A stretch of 64,000 bases of DNA. Source: Hofstenia miamia (lineage: Eukaryota > Xenacoelomorpha > Acoela). A program made the translations under genes and the position numbers. Below are positions 55,950-64,000 of this stretch, piece after piece. Under the pieces are notes generated by a model, which searched no databases, was not told the origin of the DNA, and saw nothing but the letters and a program-made list of their open reading frames with translations. The stretch lies in assembly GCA_004352715.1 (NCBI GenBank), contig SCFE01000044.1, positions 685,017 to 749,016 of the forward strand, given 5' to 3'. The stretch's first letter is position 1. Every line of letters starts with the position of its first letter.

Positions 55950-58480
55950 ATTCATTCACTTTGTTGTTATTTGCAAGTTGAAGCCAAACTTTAAAATTCT
56001 ATTATACCCTAGTGTTTAGCACTTCTCAAATTTTATCTAGATAATCAGATATTTGGCGAATAGTATGTAAAAACCAGTGGTGTATTGGACGTTTGCCTTA
56101 GGAGAGCTTTAACCCAGTGCATGTAAAGATCAAACGCTAAATTCAATTGTTAAATTCATATAAATTTTCCTATTTTAAAGCACACTGTATGTAACATTAA
56201 CACTCACAAAATGGATGAAGAATTTCAACTTACCTTAACTTTTAACAGACTGATGTAGATTTAAAAGGATCAACCGTTGTCCACATTTTCATACAATTTT
56301 CTCGAAGTCTATTAGGAAATTTGTAAATCATCTGATATTGTCACAATTACTGACCTGAACGTGGTTGAAAAATTGAACCTTTTTCCCATTTTTCTTTGAA
56401 AATTCTGATTTTTGAAAAAAATCTCACAATACTTAATGTGCAGGTCTCACAAACTCTAATGCAAATGCGATCATCAGGTACTTTAACTTTTTCTGTTTAT
56501 GTAGATGAGGTTACACTGTTCAAATTTTGAACTCATTAAAATCAAGTGCGCCTGCCCTTCCTTTTATTGAAGGCTTTGTGAAAATAGCTGATATTGATTC
56601 GAAAGTCATCCAATCCTGATTTGTAGTGCTTTTCAAAACTCCGGAAATTTAGATAATTTTAATTAGCGTGATATTGGCAAAGTATGTCAAAATTTATTTA
56701 AATAATTTCATTTTTACGAACTGTTATTGTTCTTAGCTTTATTGTCCAGAGGTAACTAATCTTCCATTAATAGTTTCTCACACAAAGTCTTTGGTTTCAG
56801 ATGTTTCAGCAAGTAAACATTAAGTTGATAAATTCATGGAAGATGTACAAACGATAAGGCCAAGGCATGGCAAGCCAATTAACAATTGCTGTGACTCAAT
56901 CATATATTATGCCACATAAGAAATTTCATTATTATTTGAAAAAACCAGTTGGATTTTTAAAAAATAAGCGCATTACATGCGTTTATAACTAATTCTTCAA
57001 AAATTAGTGTTTCATGAAAATACGTCTTTTGGAAGAGCTAATCAATTTGTGCCACAACTTGTCGCAGATGAGCAATAAATGATTATTGCTATGAACAATG
57101 TGATGAAAAATAATATTTACATTTTGAAATTTTGCCATGGTATCATTTTGCTCTTTCAAAACTCTATTGAACATTTCTGTGATAACTTTTATAAGTTTCT
57201 AACAACCGAAACACTGAAGACATTTTTGGGCAAGGGCTATAAAAGGGTCCTAAAATAAGCTGAATCGTCAAAACGTTAAGTGTCAGGCCTAAGGTTTCAT
57301 AGGCATAACCAGGTTTGCTACAGAGTTTTAAACACATGAAATTCTCAACTCACATGGGCTGAATATCAATCCCACAAATGCTAACAATATGACAGTAAAG
57401 AAATTTTCATAATAATTTAATAAGTTTAACATAATGGCAATTTGTCGAAACAAAATTGTTTTGTTAACTAGCCCACATGCTGGATGGCTTTCCTTTGTAA
57501 GAGCTCTCCTTGTTAATATCTTAGCGCTACAACACGGGTAAAAACACACACTAATATCATCATATAGGCCAATTTCGTTAATATAGCATCTTCCAAATTT
57601 ATTTTATTCAAAATATTCCAATGACTCAGCAAAAATGGTAAATTTCACTTTGAAACAGCTATCTTTGTCAGAAATGATAGTATTTCTTAAAGCATCAATG
57701 CACCACTATAACTAATGGATCTACTGCAAAAGACGTTAATTTTGTCAAAAAAGATGAAAAGATATATTTTAAAAAACATCCTTTTAAAAAATGAGTTTTT
57801 AGCTTGTGTTTTCTACATGTAGACTATTAAGAATATTTGTTATCTTCAGTAATATTAAATGAATACTCTATTGTTTAATGTAATCCATGTACACACAATA
57901 TTTTCAAATTTCCTTCGACTACTTTATTAGAATAATTTAGAGGAAAACTTGTAAATAGATAAATGAGCGAATTTTTTACGCAAAATTTTATTAAAATTGC
58001 AGTAGAAGGACTTTATTATTATTATCTTTTTTTCAGGCATAGAATTCTGTTGAGATACATCTAGAAAATGAAACTAAAAAATACTCAAAGGGCATTTTTT
58101 GACTGGATTGACCAGTAAAAGCTGAAATATTGAATGATTTTGCAAGATAATGGTGGTGAATATGATAATTGAACTTGTTGATTGTTACATAATCAGTAAA
58201 GAGTTGATGCAAAAAAGAAACAAAGAAACAAAATACTTTTTCATTTTAAGTTAACTAAGAATTTGTGTTTATGCTTTTACATCAATTACCATTTTTTTGT
58301 AAACTAGGCAGATTACGGTATTAGTGCTTGTTGGTAAAAAGCGTTTGACAAAAATGATTAACCGAAAACGCTTAGCCAAATTAATATCACATTGCATAAA
58401 TGAGGTATATTTTGTTTTGTTGTAAAGAATTACTATAAAAACTGTAAATGAGTTCAGAAATTCGATAGAATAAATCACTT
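55950..58480. other. Gene-free AT-rich stretch
   Basis: No supported gene, RNA or clear repeat was found. The open frames (57328-57549 minus, 58269-58478 minus) have no recognisable features. Confidence 0.35.
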
Positions 58481-59300
58481 AGATTTATATTTGCTTTATA
58501 TCAGGTTTGATTACATAATGCAAATGGAAAGCTAATGTTCAGGTACACGAGTAGTGTTCAGGGTCCCCGAGGATACATTTCCTGGCCTTCATGTGGCTGC
58601 TTTTTTGCAATCTGCAATCTACATCAGCTTCGGCATTAGTGTTACGCCCTGTTCATGAAAGTGTGACTAAAAGATAGGTGTATAAATAGGAGTTTTTCTC
58701 GGTTTAGCTTTTCTTATCCATTCTATTAACTTTATAACTTATGTCATTAAACAGCTGGATAACCGACAATAGGTTAACCATCTATTTTAGATCCAAATTC
58801 TTGCATGGTATTAAACATAATAAGATTTATTACACATACGAGGTGTCTAGGAGCACCCTATTAATTATGTTATAGTGTATATTAATTAAACTAATATTTG
58901 TGGACCTCCAACTGTCATCTTTCTGCAGGCCACATTGGTTGCTCACATGTATACAGAATGATGTAGTTTTCTATATTTAGGGCTATTTATGTGTAAGGAA
59001 CATAAGAAGTGAAAGCGGCCAGGTTTTGCCTCAATTCCTTTATTACTATTTCAAATAACAAGAGCAATCAATGTACAAATTCGTTAAACGTAAGCAACAT
59101 TTGGATGCATCGCACCACATTACATATAAACCACAATCATTGAAAAAGCTTTGAGAGTCACTGCAATTGCGTAGTAACTGGCGATCGCTGCTGGATACCA
59201 ATCCTTATTGATTTCATTGTTCAGCTTCAGGTTTCGACCCTGTCATTTACTGCTGTCAATAATCTAAATGGAAGTTAGTTAATTGTTTACAAGCAATGTA
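58480..59300. repeat. Dispersed repeat family R1, copy 2 (CpG-retaining)
   Basis: Partner of 5220-6060, with more CpG (GTACACGAGTAGTG, GTCCCCGAGG, AGCTTCGGC, TTTCGACCCTG). Non-coding. Confidence 0.5.
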
Positions 59301-59775
59301 GTTGTAACTGTAATTAATAACTTAAATAATTGTAATAACTTGAACGGCAGAGATGTATTGGAATCTCACTAGTCACAGAGAAATACGCCTTGAATAAGAA
59401 AAAAATAGTTAAAGCTAATTACGGTAAATCTATAACAAGTGGGGATTTTACATGTTTTGGATCTTTCAGTAACTCATAAAGTGAAAAATATTCCGTGGCA
59501 GAGAAATACTTTTGCATCAATAAATAATGTAGTTGCTGAATATAGTTGCTGTAGTTGAATAACTATCCAATGTAAAACATGCTGTGCACAAAAGCTGTAG
59601 CAGACCAACAGCATATGAACAAAAGAAATGTATTGGAATTATAGAGTGCAATAATTATGCTGAGTATGTTACTGTTTTTATAAAAGCTAATTGATTATTG
59701 CCTTTCTCATTTGAGAACTCAATTCCTGCTGTGGGATGTCCTTGATATATGAATAAGAATCTTGATATATTTGAG

Positions 59776-59919
59776 AATTTGTTAAATGACTGTTTAGGTG
59801 GCCCTGATAAACAGTGTATTATGGTACATTTTAATGCACGACAGCTTGGTAATATTAACTGCATGACGGACGCCCCTTTTATCTGTGAAGTGAACAATTC
59901 CGACAATGATTCAACTTAA
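59776..59919 (+). pseudogene. C-type lectin-like domain, C-terminal fragment
   Basis: After a TTTGAG that could be an acceptor, the plus strand encodes NLLNDCLGGPDKQCIMVHFN, ARQLGNINCMTDAPFICEV and a short acidic tail to a TAA at 59917. 'C...G.....C.....PFICE' is the classic end of the C-type lectin fold, with the last two disulfide cysteines. Upstream, the same frame is readable (VGCP, stop, YMNKNLDIFE) with a TGA in the middle and another stop further up. So either the exon begins at 59776 or this is a decayed copy. It lacks the first half of the domain, which is the part present at 18944-19221, 40 kb away. It could belong to that gene only with a huge intron, or be an independent partial copy. 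Confidence 0.6.
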
Positions 59920-61600
59920 ACTGGAAGAATTGTTTTAATTTAAGAGATCAAAATATATTTGTTCTATTCTTATTGTCAATAAATGTGCTATATTTGATCA
60001 GGAAAGAAGCAAAGATTCTCATTATTATCCTCTAAGCATAATTTAGTAAAGGTTTATAGAAATTTCTTTATTATGAAACCAGGTGTATTGAACTACTGCT
60101 ATTTAATATTACCTTGTTTTCACTATTTACTGCATAGAATAATGTCATTTTAAAATTGTTGACTTTGTAGGGTTGCGAATGTATAATAAATAACAGCAAG
60201 AATAATTTTGTAAGACCATACATTCATCTGTTGATATGTTTGAATTTCATAAGTCAATGAAAATAAGTCAGATTGTGGTTAGGCTACTAGAGGAACTTAA
60301 ATTTAGAGGATTGCAATGATTAAAAACATAAACTGGAAAGGGTGCAGAAACAAACTCTTTCAAATGAACCTCATTTATATAAATATATATAAATATATAA
60401 TTATTTCGATTTGTTGCTAAGCAGAATTCATTATTGTTACAAATATTACTCTATAAACATTGGCCTTATTCAGTTGATCAGTGCAAAATATTTTAGATGG
60501 CTCTTAAAGGGTAAATAGCTTTTCAATGCTAGATTTTGATAACTCTAACTATTGCTACTGTTGTAGTTAAGCCATAATTTTTTAACACGTATTAATATCA
60601 GTTCTCATTTTAAAGTATATTAATATTTCATCTTAAGCTGCTCAGAGATTTTTCATGGTCCACACATCAATGGGTTTGGTACACTCTTGCATATAAAGAA
60701 ACAGTCAAAAATCTTTGTTATTTCAAATGTCTCAAATTTTTATGACTACATGAACATTAGCTCTGGAGAGAATTTTAATTTTTTCTAAAATTCTATCTTT
60801 TCAAAGAAAAATATTTTTTCTTTTCAACAACTTCATTTCAGCAAAATGACCCTACAGAACTTTTCAACATTGGACTAAGTTCTCCAATCTATGCTTCCTA
60901 AGACAGGCTTGGAGAAAATTCTTTTTATATGTGGAATAAATGGCTTGTCCTTGTAAATTAACGCCAGGCAGGCTAAGGTTGAAGATTGATTCAACAACAT
61001 ATGTCATCTTGTTCAAAAATTTTTTTTTAAATGGGTGATTTTTGTGAATAGATATATTTTGCACTGCTACCCTGATTACCTTACAGTTACAAGCTGCGAA
61101 TCAAATTACAACTACTGAAAAGAACAAAAATATTTTGGATTTTCGCTTTCCGAGTATAAATCCCTAACATATTGTATCCAGACTTATGTTGCAAATCCCC
61201 TAGTTCTAGACTCTATTTAGATAAATTCAATTAGTAAAAAGCTATTTCACAAAGTGATTTGAATTAAATTCAGCAATTTAATGAGCTAGCAATATTTAAA
61301 TGTTTGGAAAATATTTAGGGAGAAACTTGGACTACATTGCAAATAAATACTAAAAATGCAGTTATTTTCTACTTGTAATGTTTTCATCAAACAAAAACAG
61401 TTATACGGGAATACTAAACAAAGAATAATTTATTTATTTAAAATTTGTTTCTGAAAGTTCCTGTAGGCCTAAAAGTTATCGTTTATTTGTTCCACTTCAG
61501 TTACTACCATAAAAGTTCATTATTACAACTCATAAAGAATGCTTTTTAGCACATTTTGCAAAACGACTATTATATATGTGTGAAAAGTGGCAATTACATA
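59920..61600. other. Gene-free AT-rich stretch
   Basis: No supported gene. Short TATAAATATATAAA runs near 60380. The frame at 60864-61064 (minus) has no recognisable features. Confidence 0.35.
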
Positions 61601-61603
61601 TTA

Positions 61604-62171
61604 CAGGGTGGCCATAAAGGCGCGCACCATAAAGTAAAACTTACAATCTTTTATGTTTACAAGAACAATATTTTAAATTAGCAAATTATTTTCATTAATA
61701 AAACGACAAAAGAAATGTTAGATAACTTACAGATGGTCAAAAGGTTCACCTGAGGAATTCATACATAAGTCGATTTGATGGTGAAAGTTATCATAACCAC
61801 GATTTAGTAGTTGTTGATCGTCATTGATTTTCTGGCAGCCATCACGAATTCTGGTTTGCAAATGTTCAATTTCCTCTATTCTCACTGCGTACACTAACTG
61901 TTTTAGGTGTCCACAAAAGTAATAATCCATTAGGTTAAGATCAGGCGATCGTTCTTCAATTGTCAGTGATACTTTGGGTTCAAGAAAGCTAGAGTAGTTA
62001 ATGATTAGTCTGCTTGATCCGACTATCACGCTGACGCACATTAATGGATGACTCATTCACAGCCTATCAGAATTAATTTGAGAAGACAGTGTATCATGAT
62101 CAAGTAATTCTAAGCCTTTGATATCTTTAACATTTTGTTTTACCTTGGTGCGCGATTTTATGGCCACCCTG
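61604..62171 (-). mobile_element. 568-bp mariner-like deletion derivative with TIRs and TA targets
   Basis: TIRs are CAGGGTGGCCATAAAGGCGC (then GCACC) and, inverted, CAGGGTGGCCATAAAATCGC (then GCACC), with TA on both outer sides (61602-61603 and 62172-62173). The minus strand inside (61727-62056) still encodes the end of a Tc1/mariner-type transposase: SPDLNLMDYYFCGHLKQLVY, then IEHLQTRIRDGCQKI, then IDLCMNSSGEPFDHL. The D..P.D..L.G block appears as 'DLNLMDYYFCG'. The N-terminal half and first two catalytic Asp are gone. It is thus a non-autonomous internally deleted copy, different from the mariner at 46565. Confidence 0.85.
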
Positions 62172-62549
62172 TATATTAAATAAATTTGTGTGATAAGCCA
62201 AAAATTAATTTGATCTTTTTCATAATTTTGCTTACTGTTCTGGCAACTTGGTATGCCAAATTTGTAATTTCATAATGTACTAAGAATATGTTGTGTATTC
62301 AATACATAAATCAAATTATATATTTGAATATTGTTGTCATATTTATTATGCTATTAACAAAGTTGAAATATATTAGAAACGCCGTTAATTTACTCTCTAG
62401 CAAAATAAAACCCTAGAAGTAACACATAAGTAAGGAATAAATATTTTCAATAGGAACGCGCTACTAATTTATACAGTATCATTTTTTTGTAGTGAGTTGT
62501 TTCTTGTTAGTACGATTTTATAAGATATTACAGTAATTCGCTACTTTGG

Positions 62550-62584
<35 letters not shown>

Positions 62585-63440
62585 AAAAAAATCAAAAATG
62601 TATTAAAATGTAAGAATTGATAAATATATTACTAAAAAGTACATGATTTATACTGAAATCAAAAAAATTAACACAATTCACAAACAACATAGATACATTA
62701 TTTCTATTTAGTCCACTATTACTTACAGCATATTAAATAAATAACAAGCGTAAATTCCTTCAATTCAAAATTTACATATTTTACTAAATATCAAACACAA
62801 TATGTTCATACATTAAATCTTATCTGTGCCAACCTATAATATATATTTATATATTTAAGTCTAAATTATATTACAAATTTATATTACAATGTAATATATT
62901 AAAAAGTCATGCCGATTTAGTTTCAGTAGTTAAGACAGAGCAACTAAAAATGTGATAATTTAAGATTCAAGCAGATGCTTGCAAATAGAACTCACTTCAT
63001 CATTTTGATTACTAGATCATTTTTATATAAAGAACGGAATTGCAAAAAGCTTTTTTGAAATATTAAATTTGTGAAAAATTATAATATACTTGGTAAGCGA
63101 ATTTTCAAAATAATATACTCATGAATATTTGGACACCTTCAATTTATCTGTCAGATAAAAAAGTTACATTTGAGCAGAAGAGATTCTTTACGATTTAAAA
63201 AAGTATTATTTCAAAATTATACTTAACTTTAAAAGTTTAAATTTTTGTTAAATTTTTCAGATTTTTATGCTTATTGTTATCATTTAAAATCAAGACATTC
63301 ATTCAAAATTTCAGCAAATGTTGTATTTAATTTATTTATTGTATTACTGTTCTGCCCTTTGTTGGGCTTGTGTTAGTTTAAACAGCAATGTTTGAACTGA
63401 TTATCAATATAAATTTGATGTATTGCATATAAAAGTAATG
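62172..63440. other. Gene-free AT-rich stretch with an (AT)n run
   Basis: (AT)n at about 62549-62582. No gene, RNA or further repeat is supported. Confidence 0.4.
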
Positions 63441-63449
63441 CTAGAACAA

Positions 63450-63660
63450 TCATGGGCTCCATAAAATAACGTTGTTATGACCTAAAAATAGTGCTCTTTT
63501 ATTCAGAAAAAACAACCAAAAAGCAACCTAATGTGACGTTGTTGGAACAACGTTGTTTAGACCAGTCAAAAGGGTACCATTTCATCGTTAAAACAACCAT
63601 AAAAAAACAACTAAAAAACAATGTTGTTTAGACCAAAATTTGTTATCTGGGTAAATCGTG
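63450..63660. repeat. Imperfect inverted/tandem repeat with AACAACGTTGTT palindromes (MITE-like)
   Basis: AACAACGTTGTTTAGACCAG and AACAATGTTGTTTAGACCAA occur 60 bp apart. ACGTTGTTGGAACAACGTTG is a self-inverse core at about 63536-63555. Flanking words (AACAACCAAAAAGCAACCTA, AACAACCATAAAAAAACAAC) also repeat. Probably a short MITE. Confidence 0.55.
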
Positions 63661-64000
63661 TAGTCAAGACGTAAAAAATCTTGCATTCCACAAATTCCTG
63701 ACAAAGGCTGGTGAAAAAGTTGGAGCTGCGTTTTAAGGGGGTGATACATGGCCAAACCTCTAATCAAGCAAGCAAATAATTTTAATTGATCAGCAAACAT
63801 TTTGCAGTGAACATTATCAAACATTCATCAAACAAGCCATCAGACAAATGGCAAATATCTACTGGAATTTTTCGTTGATGGTTAACTAATTTACATTAAT
63901 TGATGTGCTTTGACCTGTGTTCATTTTTGATACAATTACTTATTAAACATGTATTTATTTACAGGATAATTATTTTCTGTCAATAAATTTATAATGATTC
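63660..64000. other. Gene-free end of window
   Basis: No gene is recognised. The open frame 63588-63824 (minus) overlaps the repeat and has no recognisable features. Confidence 0.35.

Noticed and set aside
57328-57549. 73-codon minus-strand frame
   Set aside because: No features or conservation. Likely chance.

Overview
This is a 64 kb piece of an AT-rich animal genome, with about one third G+C by eye. It has no bacterial-style gene organisation and no intact host gene. It is built mostly from transposable-element (TE) remains of many classes: retroelement Gag fragments, four Penelope-like (PLE) pieces, a LINE 3' end, piggyBac, several Tc1/mariner types, a hAT-like family, an ISXO2-like DDE transposase, a tyrosine-recombinase element, and a large element with long terminal inverted repeats (TIRs). 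The only likely host pieces are two C-type lectin-domain fragments, two SGNH-hydrolase-like pieces and one tRNA-like gene. The two introns that can be placed by reading frame and splice sites are only about 43 and 45 bp long. This points to an invertebrate with very short introns and a TE-swollen intergenic space. The species cannot be named from the sequence.

Layout. 1-8.4 kb: a strikingly CpG-poor stretch with two decayed minus-strand Gag pseudogenes, several diverged dispersed repeats and a fold-back element (6458-7383). 8.4-18.7 kb: a CpG-normal stretch with a dispersed repeat, a PLE piece, two copies of a hAT-like non-autonomous element (the second carrying a nested TA-inserted element), a larger PLE ending in GIY-YIG, and a 1000-N gap. 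18.9-26 kb: a lectin-domain gene fragment, a MITE, the 5' end of a piggyBac copy ending in a gap, an SGNH exon, minisatellites and the tRNA-like gene. 26.7-32.3 kb: a degenerate, relatively G+C-rich coding remnant of unknown or possibly viral origin, the ISXO2-like transposase, a PLE tail, a truncated Tc1-like transposase and the SGNH exons. 32.8-35.4 kb: a piggyBac element with both ends and TTAA sites. 36.0-40.7 kb: a decayed long-TIR element with an unusual internal protein. 43.4-48.8 kb: a tandem array of an unknown roughly 1.1-1.25 kb unit, interrupted by a LINE and a mariner. 50-64 kb: MITEs, the tyrosine-recombinase pseudogene, a PLE fragment, a second lectin fragment, a 568-bp mariner deletion derivative and simple repeats.

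Most of the interaction is between TEs: nesting, deletion derivatives and fragments. The assembly also contributes. Three gaps are exactly 1000 N, and several joins (single N, or 21 N) are flanked on both sides by the same sequence, so uncollapsed alleles or contig overlaps are written out twice. The most interesting items are the long-TIR element, the tandem coding unit, the sharp CpG-depletion mosaic, the PLE with a hammerhead-like core, and the unassigned coding remnant at 26.7-28.2 kb.
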